A stretch of 37,017 nucleotides of DNA from an uncultured Collinsella sp. (GCA_900541695.1 UQKL01000020.1:1-37017), one strand, 5' to 3'; shown: positions 18,760-27,220, counted from the first letter of the stretch. Notes: generated by a model not told the origin, from the sequence alone. Numbers and translations are program-made.

Positions 18760-18800
18760 GCTTTGAGGGCATGAGTCTCGTCAGGCTGCGAGCTAGCCGG

Positions 18801-19520
18801 CTATCGCTTGGAGTTGACACGGTAGTGGAAGATCTCGGGATGCGTGCGGGCATGCGTGACCTCAAACAAGATGCCGTCCGAGGTGTACGACTGGCTCTCC
18901 ATGACGGCAACACAGTTGTATTTGCCAAGGTCAAGATAGCTGCAGTCCTCATCGTTGGCGAGCTCGACGCTCACTGTACGGCGACTCGCCATCACCTTGA
19001 CGCCGCGTTTATGCTCCAGATAGTCGTAAATTGACTTTGCGGCGATCTCGGGCGTCAGGCCCTTGGCGATCGACTCCAAAAAGTAACCATGGTCTACTTG
19101 GCGTGCATTGCCGTTAAGGCTTCGGACACGCACCACGCGAATCAACTCCTCGCCCACCTTAAAGCCCAGGCGACGAGAGAGTTGCTCAGTGCAAATCAAA
19201 TGTTCAAAAGACTTGACCTCGGTCGATGCGACGGCATTGTTGCGCTTTGCAAATTCGCCAAACGACTCGACTTCCTCGAGTGCGCCCAGCATGTCGGTTT
19301 CGCCCTTGAGCCAAATAACGCGCACGCCCTTGCCGTGTATGGGCTGCACAAACATCTCGTCTGCCAGCATGCTCAAAGCGCGGCGGACGGTATTGCGCGT
19401 GCAGCCAAATTCCGCGGTCAGCTCGGCTTCGGTTGGCAGCATCTCCTGAAACGCATAGGTCCCGTTAATGATGCGCGAACGGATCTCGCGGTAGATTCCT
19501 TCGTAAATCGCTTTTGGCAT
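18801..19520 (-). CDS. GntR/UTRA regulator, TreR/HutC type
   Basis: 239 residues. Winged helix at about 5-72: IYREIRSRIINGTY, LPTEAELTAEFGCTRNTVRRAL and the wing IHGKGVRVIW. Residues 90-235 form a UTRA effector domain (EELIRVVRVRSLNGNARQVDHGYF), the arrangement of trehalose- and maltose-responsive regulators that sense a sugar phosphate. It is divergent from the PTS-phosphatase fusion, and the shared gap carries two GTTTAAAC sites (19575-19582, 19697-19704) suited to autoregulation and control of the PTS gene. Further matches in front of malQ and the ABC operon make it the likely master regulator of the alpha-glucoside genes. Effector identity is inference. Confidence 0.9.
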   Translation of the reverse strand: MPKAIYEGIYREIRSRIINGTYAFQEMLPTEAELTAEFGCTRNTVRRALSMLADEMFVQPIHGKGVRVIWLKGETDMLGALEEVESFGEFAKRNNAVASTEVKSFEHLICTEQLSRRLGFKVGEELIRVVRVRSLNGNARQVDHGYFLESIAKGLTPEIAAKSIYDYLEHKRGVKVMASRRTVSVELANDEDCSYLDLGKYNCVAVMESQSYTSDGILFEVTHARTHPEIFHYRVNSKR

Positions 19521-19574
19521 GACTTCACCTCTAATGAATATGTATGGCTAGGCACGATAGCATTTCTTAAAGTT

Positions 19575-19582
19575 GTTTAAAC
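19575..19582 (-). promoter_or_regulatory. GTTTAAAC operator in front of gntR
   Basis: Perfect palindrome GTTTAAAC in the context GTTGTTTAAACC, 55 bp upstream of the gntR start. Its 11-bp core GTTGTTTAAAC is the reverse complement of the malQ-promoter site. It fits the GTNTANAC consensus and suggests autoregulation. Confidence 0.6.
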
Positions 19583-19681
19583 CGATTATCGGCAAAGCGA
19601 CAAGATTTAACCGTTGACGGTTTCTGTCGCACCCAAACCGGTTTCGCTCAAAACTGCCGGTACGACAATCGTCTGGTCCTC

Positions 19682-19704
19682 TACAATGAATCCATTGTTT
19701 AAAC
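19682..19704 (+). promoter_or_regulatory. PTS gene -10 element followed by GTTTAAAC operator
   Basis: TACAAT (19682-19687) is a good -10. ATTGTTTAAACGTTT, centred on GTTTAAAC at 19697-19704, sits at the expected transcription start, where a bound repressor would block initiation. A -35 is not obvious. Confidence 0.55.
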
Positions 19705-19747
19705 GTTTCACCACGCGCAACGCGCCTCGATATTCGGGAGGCAGAAC

Positions 19748-22201
19748 ATGCTGCAAAAAATCCAACGCTTTGGCGGGGCAATGTTCGCGCCCGCCATGTT
19801 GTTTTCCATATCGGGTCTTGTGGTCGGCGTCTCCGCCCTCGCAACGTCTGCGGATATCGTCGGCGACCTCGCCGTATACGGAACCCCTTGGTACGTTTTT
19901 TGGACTATCATCCAGCGCGGCTCGTGGACGGTCTTTAAACGACTTCCGCTCCTTTTTGCCGTAGCGCTGCCCATCGGCCTTGCCCAAAAGCAACCGGCAC
20001 GTTGTTGCCTCGAGGCGCTCGTGGCCTATTTTGCCTATTGCTTCTTTTTGAGCGAGATCATCAAGCTGAGCGGAGACAACCTTGGACTTAAGTACCCGTC
20101 GTCTTTGACCCCCGCCAGCGGCATTACCATCATCGACGGCATCAAGACCCTCGACACCGGCATTATCGGCCCGCTAGCGGTATCGGCAACCGTCGTCGCC
20201 ATCCATGAACGCTTCTACGATGCCAAGGTTCCCGATTGGCTCGGCACCTTCTCGGGTTCCTCGCTGGTCTACCTCATCAGCTTTTTTGCCGTGTTCGCCC
20301 TTGCCGTCGTTTCGGCCGCCATCGTGCCTTCCGTATACGCAGTGACTGAGACGCTGCGCCATGCATTTGCGGGCGTCGGCCCCTTCGGCGTGGGCATCTT
20401 TGTCTTTTTAGAACGAGCACTCGAGCCCATGGGGCTGCACCACCTGCTCTACATGCCGATCTACTACGACAACCTGGTCATTAACGACGGCATCTACGCC
20501 ACGTGGACCAATTTGTTGCCCATCCTCTCCCACAGCACGCGCCCCCTTAATGAGCTTGCGCCGTGGGCCGGTTTCACCGCCACCGGCTGGGTCAAGCTCT
20601 TTGGCCTTCCCGCCATCGCGGCTGCGTTCTACTCCACCGCAAAGCCCGAGCGCCGCGCTGGCCTCAAGGTCATCCTGGTTCCCGCCATTGTTGCCTCAGT
20701 GGTCTGCGGCGTCACCGAACCGCTCGAATTTCTCTTTATGTTCACCCACCCCGGGCTCTTTTTGCTCTACGCCGTCCTCTCGTCTTGCCTCGCCATGGCT
20801 ATGAACTTCTTTGGCGTCGTCGGCATCTTCTCGGGTGGCTTTATGGAAATGGCTGCCTTCAACTTTATCCCGCTCATGCGGACACATGCCGGTTCCTATC
20901 TTTTGGCGCTCGGAATCGGACTCATCTTTAGCGCCATCTTCTTTCTGAGTTTTCGAGGTCTTATTCTGACCTTTGACCTTAAAACCCCAGGACGCGAGGA
21001 CCATATCGCCAGCAACACTGCGCTCTCGCGCTTGACGGGAGACGACGTTGACGAAAGGCGCTCATCCGAAAACAGCGCTTCCGGCGGCCAGGCATCACAA
21101 GATCATCTGCTCGCCGAGCAGGTTGTGATGCTTCTGGGCGGCGTCTCCAACATTGTGGGCGCAACCAACTGCGCCACGCGCCTGCGCGTCGAGGTCGCAG
21201 ACCCTTCCATCGTTGCAGATAACGCGTCGTTTGTCGCGGTGGGCGCCAAGGGCCTCATCATTACGGGCAAGACCGCCCAGGTGATCATCGGCATCTCCGT
21301 TCCCCGCGTTAAAGAGCATTTTGACCAGATCATGGGCCTCGAGCCGGGATTTGTGCCCACCACCTCGGCCTCCCCTGCCGCCAGCCCAACCCACAAGCAC
21401 GGCGATATCTGCTTCTTCGACATTGACGGCACGCTCGCGTGGCAAGACCCCAGGCTCGCCCAAGACCTTCCCGAAGACGAGCGGGACCTCTCCCCCTATC
21501 CCAACGAGGCGGTTTCGCAGGCAATCCGCGAGTTTGTCGCCAACGGCAACATGGCCTTTATCTGCACGGGACGCACCCTGAGCTGCATCCATCCTAAGCT
21601 GCTCGAGCTGCCGTGGACGGGCGTCGTGTGTCTCGCGGGCGGTTACGCCGAACTCGAGGGGCGCATTGTGCGAAATGCAGCCATAAACCCTGGTCTGCTA
21701 CAGCGCCTTGCCCCCTATCTCGAGCAATCGGGTGAGGTCATTCGCTTTGAGGGCATCGATCGCGTGGTGCGCATGAGTGCAGATGCCCCCGAGACGTACG
21801 GATACGCACGCACCGTGGGCGACGCCGTCACGCAACTTGAGCACTACAACGCCTATAAAATTCTTATGTCCACACCACTTGCCAACCGCATCGCCCAAGA
21901 TGAAGAGCTTGGACCTCTGCTCTGTCTCAACGAGCTCGAGCTCGAGGTCACAGAAATCTCGCCGCGTGAGTGCACCAAACGAGCCGGAATCAGTGCCGTG
22001 CTTGACGCCCTGGGGCCAGATCACGGCACCGTGTACGGCATTGGCGACGCGAGCAACGACATCGCCCTCATGGAGGCAGTCGATGTTGGCATCGCCATGG
22101 GCAACGCACCAGACTTCCTTAAGGAGAAGGCGGACTACGTAACCGATTCTATCGATCACGACGGCGTCGTCACCGCGCTCGAACACTTTGGGCTTATCTA
22201 G
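19748..22201 (+). CDS. PTS EIIC-EIIB permease fused to a HAD (Cof-type) sugar phosphatase
   Basis: 817 residues, start after GGGAGG. Residues 1-405 are a glucose/maltose-family EIIC with about ten membrane helices and the substrate-site motif GVTEPLEF (321-328). A linker leads to EIIB (about 453-535) with the phosphorylated cysteine C475 in GATNCATRLRVEV. Instead of EIIA, residues 551-817 are a complete HAD-IIB domain: motif I DIDGTL (D558, D560), CTGRT (motif II), a Cof-type cap and motif IV GDASNDIALM (D767, D771). Reading: the sugar is phosphorylated during uptake and the attached phosphatase could remove the phosphate, giving free disaccharide for MalQ/GlgP. EIIA must come from elsewhere. 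Divergent from gntR with operators between. Confidence 0.93.
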   Translation: MLQKIQRFGGAMFAPAMLFSISGLVVGVSALATSADIVGDLAVYGTPWYVFWTIIQRGSWTVFKRLPLLFAVALPIGLAQKQPARCCLEALVAYFAYCFFLSEIIKLSGDNLGLKYPSSLTPASGITIIDGIKTLDTGIIGPLAVSATVVAIHERFYDAKVPDWLGTFSGSSLVYLISFFAVFALAVVSAAIVPSVYAVTETLRHAFAGVGPFGVGIFVFLERALEPMGLHHLLYMPIYYDNLVINDGIYATWTNLLPILSHSTRPLNELAPWAGFTATGWVKLFGLPAIAAAFYSTAKPERRAGLKVILVPAIVASVVCGVTEPLEFLFMFTHPGLFLLYAVLSSCLAMAMNFFGVVGIFSGGFMEMAAFNFIPLMRTHAGSYLLALGIGLIFSAIFFLSFRGLILTFDLKTPGREDHIASNTALSRLTGDDVDERRSSENSASGGQASQDHLLAEQVVMLLGGVSNIVGATNCATRLRVEVADPSIVADNASFVAVGAKGLIITGKTAQVIIGISVPRVKEHFDQIMGLEPGFVPTTSASPAASPTHKHGDICFFDIDGTLAWQDPRLAQDLPEDERDLSPYPNEAVSQAIREFVANGNMAFICTGRTLSCIHPKLLELPWTGVVCLAGGYAELEGRIVRNAAINPGLLQRLAPYLEQSGEVIRFEGIDRVVRMSADAPETYGYARTVGDAVTQLEHYNAYKILMSTPLANRIAQDEELGPLLCLNELELEVTEISPRECTKRAGISAVLDALGPDHGTVYGIGDASNDIALMEAVDVGIAMGNAPDFLKEKADYVTDSIDHDGVVTALEHFGLI

Positions 22202-22317
22202 CCGAGCCCCTTGCCGCGTTTGCAACCGCAAGACTCAATCGTCTTCAACCGCCGCGCTCGACGCCCTAATGTGGCAATATGTTGTCTGCATAATGCAACG
22301 ATGCAACCTAAGAAAGA

Positions 22318-23343
22318 ATGCGAGAACCCGTGTCCAGTCCGTTTACCAGCTTTTTAGCCCAGCACTTTGACCAGATTAACGACTATCTGGCCACGTTCTT
22401 TGACGGACAGGCGACCTCTGCCGATATCGAGCGCTACCTGTACGCGCCGCTCTCGGCTTTTACGGCCAACGCCGGCAAGCGCCACCGTCCGCTTATCTGC
22501 ATGCTCGCCGCAACCGCAGTGGGCGGTAGCTTTGAGAACGCCCGCAGCGCCGCGGCAGCTATCGAGCATTTCCAGTCGGGCGCGCTCATCCACGACGACA
22601 TCGCCGATAACGGCCAGCTGCGCCGCGGCAAGCCCTGCATGCACCTCACCGAGGGCACGGGCCTTGCCATCAATTGTGGCGACCTGGCGCTCACCATGGT
22701 CACCAAGACGGTTCTCGACGACCCCACGCTCGAGCCCAACGTAAAACTCCGCGTACTCCACGAGCTTACCGAGATGATCGTCCGCACCATCGAGGGCCAG
22801 GCGCTCGACTTGGGCTGGGTACGCGACGGGCGCTTTGACATCTCGGTCGACGATTACCTGGACATGGCGACGCACAAGACCGCGTACTACAGCGGAGCCA
22901 CGCCGCTTGCCACCGGAGCCATCATCGGCGGAGGCAGCGAACAGCAGGTCGAGGCGCTGCGCGCCTTTGGCCTGCACACCGGCCTTGCCTTTCAGATTCA
23001 GGACGACCTGCTCAACCTTGTCGGCACTAAGGAAGCCGCCAACAAGGACTTCCGCACCGACATCACCGAGGGTAAGCGCACCCTGGTTGCCGTGCACGCC
23101 CTGTCCGATGAGCGCTATCACGACGAGATTGAAGCGATCCTCTCCTCGGGCACCGAGGACCCCGCGCAGCTCGCGCGCGCCGTGGAAATCTTCCAGGAGA
23201 CTGGCTCTATCGATTACGCCCACGCCTACGCACTGGACCTGACCGCTAAGGCCAAAGCGGCCATCGAGAACGTTGAGCTTGATCCGCACGCACGCGAGCT
23301 GTTCCTCTCCATGGCAGATTTCTTTGTGGAGCGCCTTAACTAA
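22318..23343 (+). CDS. Polyprenyl diphosphate synthase (all-trans prenyl elongation)
   Basis: 341 residues of the all-helical IPPS fold. First Asp-rich motif HDDIADNGQLRRGKP (DDxxD with the trailing RR), lysine/arginine substrate site NAGKRHRPLI, and second Asp-rich motif FQIQDDLLNLVG; KDFRTDITEGKRT follows as in the family. It condenses isopentenyl diphosphate onto an allylic primer to make the quinone or carrier-lipid tail; chain length cannot be read with certainty. Start at the ATG 22318 is preceded by AAGAAAG; a GTG at 22330 is possible. The gene follows the PTS fusion by 116 bp in the same direction with no clear terminator between. Confidence 0.92.
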   Translation: MREPVSSPFTSFLAQHFDQINDYLATFFDGQATSADIERYLYAPLSAFTANAGKRHRPLICMLAATAVGGSFENARSAAAAIEHFQSGALIHDDIADNGQLRRGKPCMHLTEGTGLAINCGDLALTMVTKTVLDDPTLEPNVKLRVLHELTEMIVRTIEGQALDLGWVRDGRFDISVDDYLDMATHKTAYYSGATPLATGAIIGGGSEQQVEALRAFGLHTGLAFQIQDDLLNLVGTKEAANKDFRTDITEGKRTLVAVHALSDERYHDEIEAILSSGTEDPAQLARAVEIFQETGSIDYAHAYALDLTAKAKAAIENVELDPHARELFLSMADFFVERLN

Positions 23344-23481
23344 CGGGGGTTATAAAACCTGTCAGCAGCGTATTTAGGCACAACTTGCTACACTGTTGAG
23401 TGCATGTTTATGCATCCCTTTGCGTTGTCTATCCGACAGACGCTCAAATAGTACGAATGGTACGCCGAAAGGGGTTCGTTC

Positions 23482-24387
23482 ATGGAACCTATTACAACGG
23501 GCATGCAAGGAGCAGCCGTCGAGGACGTGCAGTCTCGTCTCCTGCAGCTCGGCTACACAATTGATGCCGCCGAAGTCACCGACAAGTACTTTGGAGCCAC
23601 CACTGAGCAGGCCGTCAGCACCTTCAGGCTCGACAGCGGCCTTGCTGCCGGTCATGCCGTCGATATCCCCTGTTGGAGCGCCCTTGTAGACGCTTCGTAT
23701 AAGCTGGGCGACCGCACCCTCTATCTGCGCATGCCCAATTTCCATGGCGCCGACGTGCAGGCCCTGCAGCGCGCTCTCAACGTTTTGGGCTTTGCCTGTG
23801 GTGAAGACGACGGCTACTTTGGTCCGCATACCGAGGCCGCCCTGCAGCAGTTCCAGGAAAATGTCGGCCTGTTTGCCGACGGCATGGCCTTCCAGGATAC
23901 CTACGCCTACATCAACCGCCTGCACCACGTGTGGGAGGGCAAGCCCTCGGTCACCGAAGCCGAGTCCCGCATCGGTTTTGCTCGCGCCGCCAACGTGCTC
24001 GAGCGCTTCCAGATTGCCGTTATCGGCGAGGACCCCATCGCACGCAGTGTTGCGTCGCGCATGTGGAATATCGCCACGGCAACGACCGACAACAGCGGCA
24101 TGATGCTCTGCGACTCCGAGGTCCCAACCGACGTTGATCTGGTGCTCGAGATCGCAAGCGACGAGCTGCCCGCCGACGCCGCACCGCGCGCCACGATTGC
24201 CCTCGCCGAGTGCCACAACCTGGCCCAGCGCATCCGCACCGCCAATGTCGCCGCGCAGCAGAAGCCGGCACGCATCCGCATTGAGCTCACCGGCATGACG
24301 CGCTACAACGGCACCTTCACTGCTAGCGACGCCCAGACGCTCGCGGTACGCCTACTCGATGGCGTTTGCGATGCCCTCGCAGATTAG
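23482..24387 (+). CDS. Protein with two peptidoglycan-binding (PG_binding_1) domains, no signal peptide
   Basis: 301 residues; start after GAAAGGGG. Residues 1-75 and about 80-150 are two copies of the three-helix PG_binding_1 fold (GAAVEDVQSRLLQLGYTI, then ADVQALQRALNVLGFACG with DGYFGPHTEAALQQFQ). Residues 165-301 form an alpha/beta segment (FQIAVIGEDPIARSVASRMWNI, DVDLVLEIASDEL, RIELTGM) with no catalytic signature I recognise. There is no export signal or membrane anchor, unusual for a wall-binding protein. A similar plan, PG-binding repeats followed by a non-catalytic amidase-like domain in the cytoplasm, is known from actinobacterial CwlM, a regulator of precursor synthesis; a relation here is speculation. 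Confidence 0.85.
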   Translation: MEPITTGMQGAAVEDVQSRLLQLGYTIDAAEVTDKYFGATTEQAVSTFRLDSGLAAGHAVDIPCWSALVDASYKLGDRTLYLRMPNFHGADVQALQRALNVLGFACGEDDGYFGPHTEAALQQFQENVGLFADGMAFQDTYAYINRLHHVWEGKPSVTEAESRIGFARAANVLERFQIAVIGEDPIARSVASRMWNIATATTDNSGMMLCDSEVPTDVDLVLEIASDELPADAAPRATIALAECHNLAQRIRTANVAAQQKPARIRIELTGMTRYNGTFTASDAQTLAVRLLDGVCDALAD

Positions 24388-24394
24388 GTAAACT
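24366..24394 (+). promoter_or_regulatory. Promoter of tRNA-Gln
   Basis: TTGCGA (24366-24371), a 17-bp spacer and TAAACT (24389-24394) lie 30 bp upstream of the tRNA and overlap the 3' end of the preceding gene. Confidence 0.55.
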
Positions 24395-24423
24395 AGACGA
24401 GTTGCTTTTGGCAACACCCATAC

Positions 24424-24495
24424 TGGGACGTAGTTCAACGGTAGAACTCCGGTTTTTGGTGCCGGCTGTTGGGGGTTCGAATCCCTCCGTCCCAG
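24424..24495 (+). tRNA. tRNA-Gln (anticodon TTG)
   Basis: A full cloverleaf is visible: acceptor TGGGACG pairs with CGTCCCA (24488-24494), a D-arm GTTC/GAAC, an anticodon stem CCGGT/GCCGG around the loop TTTTGGT (anticodon TTG), and a T-arm GGGGGTTCGAATCCCTC. The discriminator is G95 of the line (24495) and CCA is encoded at 24496-24498. It is followed by an intrinsic terminator. Confidence 0.95.
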
Positions 24496-24507
24496 CCAAG
24501 GTAACTG

Positions 24508-24543
24508 AGCGCCCTGGGCTTTCATCAGCCCGGGGCGCTTTCT
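24508..24543 (+). terminator. Terminator after tRNA-Gln
   Basis: A 13-bp stem with one G-T pair (24508-24520 with 24527-24539) around TTCATC is followed by TTTCTT. Confidence 0.9.
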
Positions 24544-24623
24544 TGTGGGCAAGCGGAGGGATTCGAACCCGCAAGGCAACACAACTTCTCGTCCAGCACG
24601 GGAAAATCTACCTTCAAAAGACA

Positions 24624-24655
24624 GGCGCCCCAGGTCCATTAGGACCAAGAGCGCC
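24624..24655 (-). terminator. Hairpin, probable leftward terminator of the TOPRIM gene
   Basis: GGCGC/GCGCC and GGTCC/GGACC helices stack across a small internal loop (24624-24655, loop TAAT on the minus strand), followed on the minus strand by TGTCTTTTG. It lies 300 bp past the stop of the 24953 gene. Confidence 0.6.
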
Positions 24656-24752
24656 TTGCATCAAGAAATATCAGCCCAGTTCCGAAAAGCGAGCCGCATG
24701 CAACAACCAAGTAACCACAAGCCCCGGGAGAGCGGGGCACCGGCTTAGGTTT

Positions 24753-24790
24753 ATCGCGAGTTCCGTACGAACAGGAGACCACGTGACCTC
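24753..24790. repeat. Degenerate remnant of the hairpin-element core
   Basis: From 24753 the sequence repeats the first 35 or so bases of the conserved core (ATCGCGAGTTCCGTACGAA and on), matching the 29601-29670 variant better than the 6811 variant, and then diverges. A GGTTT and GC-rich stretch precede it, as in intact elements, but no matching right arm follows. It is probably a decayed copy. Confidence 0.7.
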
Positions 24791-24808
24791 GATGTTTTGG
24801 ACGTGACA

Positions 24809-24914
24809 GCGAGAGGGGTCCTGGTATGGCAAGGTGACGTGAAACAAGGCGGCGCTGACCTTCTGGTCGCGCCGCCGAAGTTGAACGTCAGATTGCCGTG
24901 CCAGGGCCCCTCGC
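24809..24914. repeat. Imperfect long inverted repeat downstream of the TOPRIM gene
   Basis: Arm 24809-24855 pairs with 24869-24914 with interruptions: GCGAG/CTCGC, CCTGG/CCAGG, GGCAA/TTGCC, TGACGT/ACGTCA and GGCGGCGC/GCGCCGCC are complementary in order. The loop is 13 nt. It has no conserved core and may be an eroded relative of the perfect hairpins. Lies 39 bp past the stop codon. Confidence 0.75.
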
Positions 24915-24927
24915 AGCGTCGAGAAGA

Positions 24928-24949
24928 CCGCCGTTCGGTAGAACGGCGG
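24928..24949 (-). other. Short GC-rich hairpin at the TOPRIM gene stop
   Basis: A perfect 9-bp stem (24928-24936 with 24941-24949) with a GGTA loop ends 3 bp from the stop codon at 24953. The following minus-strand sequence is only weakly U-rich (TCTTCTC), so terminator activity is uncertain. Confidence 0.55.
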
Positions 24950-24952
24950 AAT

Positions 24953-27115
24953 TTAGCTGTTCAGCATGCGGTCGAAGCTTCCCGAGTCGCCATCCCGATA
25001 GTCGGCGGTCATCAGGATCTCCTGCGGAATACGCCCGCCTTCGCGCAGCACGTTGCGGAATTGCACGCGCGTGACCATGGGCAGGTCCTTGATCGTGGCG
25101 GCCAGATTCTGCGGCACGCCCTGGTTGGCAGCCGCGGGCTCGCACGCGCCGCCGGCCTTCACGCGACGCTTATGCTCGGCAAGCATAGCGCGATACATGC
25201 CAGCATGCAGACGAATCTCAACGACGTTGGCATTGCGGGCCTGCTCGACGATACGCGCGCCCTCTCGATCGATGTCGCCCACGTAGTAGATATAGGTAAA
25301 GCGGTAGCCGATCTCAGCCAGATAATCATCCAGTGCATGAGAGACACTCGCCTTGCACCCGCCGCCAAAGATCACGCCGCCCACCTTAGCGCCAAAGAGC
25401 TTGGCATGTTTACGTCCGCGCAGGAGCTTGACGATCTCGTCATAGGTATCCAGGTTCTCGACCATAATGAACGGCTTGTCGGCGCCCAGCGTAAAGAAGC
25501 CCGTAAAGTGCACCGGACGGTTGGGGGCGACCTTGATCGCCTGCATGCTGATGCCTTTTTCGGTCATACGCCTGATCAGGCGCTCGCCATGCTTGCCGTC
25601 AAAAGCCTTTTCGTCATTGAAGATCTGGTAGGCGCGCTGGCGGCGCGAGGCAACCGGAGTATCAGCACCGCGGTTTTGCTCGACCCAAGCCTGGATGATC
25701 GCAATTTCCTCGGCAATCTTGCGATTGGACATCTCGTTGTGCTGAGCGCGCTGTGGAGCCTTCTTGCCGTCCTTGCCCTCGACCTTAACGATCTGGGTCT
25801 GCTGTTCCTTAATTTTGGAGAGCGCCGTGGGCGTGGGGACGACCTTGAGCAGCTGCCTGCCCAGAACGCGGGCCAGGGCAAACGCCGAAACCTCGCCATG
25901 GGTAGTCGACTCAGCCTGCTGGGCAGCCGTATCTGCTGCGGCAGACTCGGGCTTCTTCTGAGACTTGCGCTTAGAATCACCTTGGACATTGCGCTCGCGT
26001 TTCGAAGTAGACGTCTGCTTCTGCGAACGCTCGGGCTTGCCCTCCTTCGCCGGCTGACGCTTGGGCTGCCCCATCGGAGCATCCACCTTCGCATCTTCGT
26101 CGCGCGGCGCTACATTCTCGGCGGTATCCTGAGCGTTAGAACTGCGGCCGCCACGATGACGACGACGGCGAGGCTTGCTCGAAGTACCCTCCCCCGTCTG
26201 TTCAGCCGCAGGTTGCTGGCCCTGAGTCTCCGTATCGGAAGCAGCCTGCTCATCAACAGGCTTCTGTTCACGGACTTCCGGCTCGGCAGGCTCCACGGCC
26301 TTCTCGGCCCGCGCCTCCGGAACCTGATTGACCTTCTCCTGACGCTTTACAGGGTACGCGCGACCTGCGAAGCCGCGACCGGGACGACACGAGCCTGAGG
26401 CCTTCTTGGCCGGCTTCTCGGAATCGTCCGCAACCTCGGCAGCCTCTTCGGCATCGCGCACAGCGTCCTGCTGCGCAGCCTTAAAGTGAGCACCGCGACG
26501 ACGCTTGGGCTCTTGGGCCTCCACGGGCTTTTGCGACTCAGCGGCAACCTCGGTCACAACAGTCTCGGTATCGAGTTCATCCTTTTGAGCCACGGCACGA
26601 CGGAAGCGCTCCTGCTGGGCACGGCGCTGAGCATCGCGCTTGCCGGCCCCACCAAAACCGCCGCGACCGGCCTTAGCCGTAAAGGCGCGAACGACGCTCT
26701 CATCGAGCAGCTCGTCGGTATCGATATGCTCGCGCGGGGCCGTTTCCACCGAAGCGGGCACCTCGACAACGTCCTCGACGGCCTCTTCGGCAACCTCGGC
26801 AAGCTGCTCCTGGGCATCACTTATCTCGGCATGAATGGTATAGAACGCCGGACGTCCGTTAATGCCGCTGCCCTCGATCTTGGTAACGATTTTTGCCGCG
26901 ATGAGTTCGTCGCGCATCGCCTTGGTGTCGCATTCCTTATCGACGGAGCGGAAAATCTGCGCCAGCGCGCTCGACTTGATTTTAAGCGCCTTGCGGCAGA
27001 GCAGGTCGTAGGCAACCAGCTTGGCGCGCTCGGCAGAAAGCGACGTCTGGCTGCTTAGACGCTCAGCCAGGGCATCGACATTATTTTGGTTATCGGAATA
27101 TACCGTCTTGGCCAC
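24953..27115 (-). CDS. Long disordered protein with C-terminal JetD-like (DUF2220-type) TOPRIM domain
   Basis: About 720 residues from the GTG at 27115, which follows GAAAGGGG; an ATG at 27139 lies before that site. Positions below count from the 27139 start. Residues 20-105 look like a helical, possibly winged-helix module ending NGRPAFYTIH. Residues 110-410 are low-complexity, rich in E/A/Q/K/R with basic patches such as KPRRRRHRGGR, suggesting nucleic-acid binding. Residues 420-728 are globular: IMVENLDTYDEIV (E561), GGVIFGGGCKAS and IYYVGDIDREGARI (D622, D624), the acidic TOPRIM pattern with the GDxDxEG form of Wadjet JetD. No JetA, B or C gene is adjacent. Probably a metal-dependent nuclease or topoisomerase-like enzyme; function unknown. 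Confidence 0.8.
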   Translation of the reverse strand: MAKTVYSDNQNNVDALAERLSSQTSLSAERAKLVAYDLLCRKALKIKSSALAQIFRSVDKECDTKAMRDELIAAKIVTKIEGSGINGRPAFYTIHAEISDAQEQLAEVAEEAVEDVVEVPASVETAPREHIDTDELLDESVVRAFTAKAGRGGFGGAGKRDAQRRAQQERFRRAVAQKDELDTETVVTEVAAESQKPVEAQEPKRRRGAHFKAAQQDAVRDAEEAAEVADDSEKPAKKASGSCRPGRGFAGRAYPVKRQEKVNQVPEARAEKAVEPAEPEVREQKPVDEQAASDTETQGQQPAAEQTGEGTSSKPRRRRHRGGRSSNAQDTAENVAPRDEDAKVDAPMGQPKRQPAKEGKPERSQKQTSTSKRERNVQGDSKRKSQKKPESAAADTAAQQAESTTHGEVSAFALARVLGRQLLKVVPTPTALSKIKEQQTQIVKVEGKDGKKAPQRAQHNEMSNRKIAEEIAIIQAWVEQNRGADTPVASRRQRAYQIFNDEKAFDGKHGERLIRRMTEKGISMQAIKVAPNRPVHFTGFFTLGADKPFIMVENLDTYDEIVKLLRGRKHAKLFGAKVGGVIFGGGCKASVSHALDDYLAEIGYRFTYIYYVGDIDREGARIVEQARNANVVEIRLHAGMYRAMLAEHKRRVKAGGACEPAAANQGVPQNLAATIKDLPMVTRVQFRNVLREGGRIPQEILMTADYRDGDSGSFDRMLNS

Positions 27116-27220
27116 GGGGCCCCTTTCATATGTACACATATACGTCTATATGGTACATCGCGCGAGCCTATCCACGCAAAACATCTGCGAGGACGCCTTT
27201 GCATCACCCGTTCCCGCAAG

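Noticed and set aside
24545..24660. A second tRNA on the minus strand
   Set aside because: A 17-nt stretch (24554-24570) is an inverted copy of the tRNA-Gln T-arm region, but no acceptor pairing or correct length (over 110 nt) can be made. Perhaps a tRNA fragment.
24797..26398. A 533-codon plus-strand frame opposite the TOPRIM gene
   Set aside because: Antisense of the disordered K/R/E region; Leu/Arg-rich with no ribosome site or domain.
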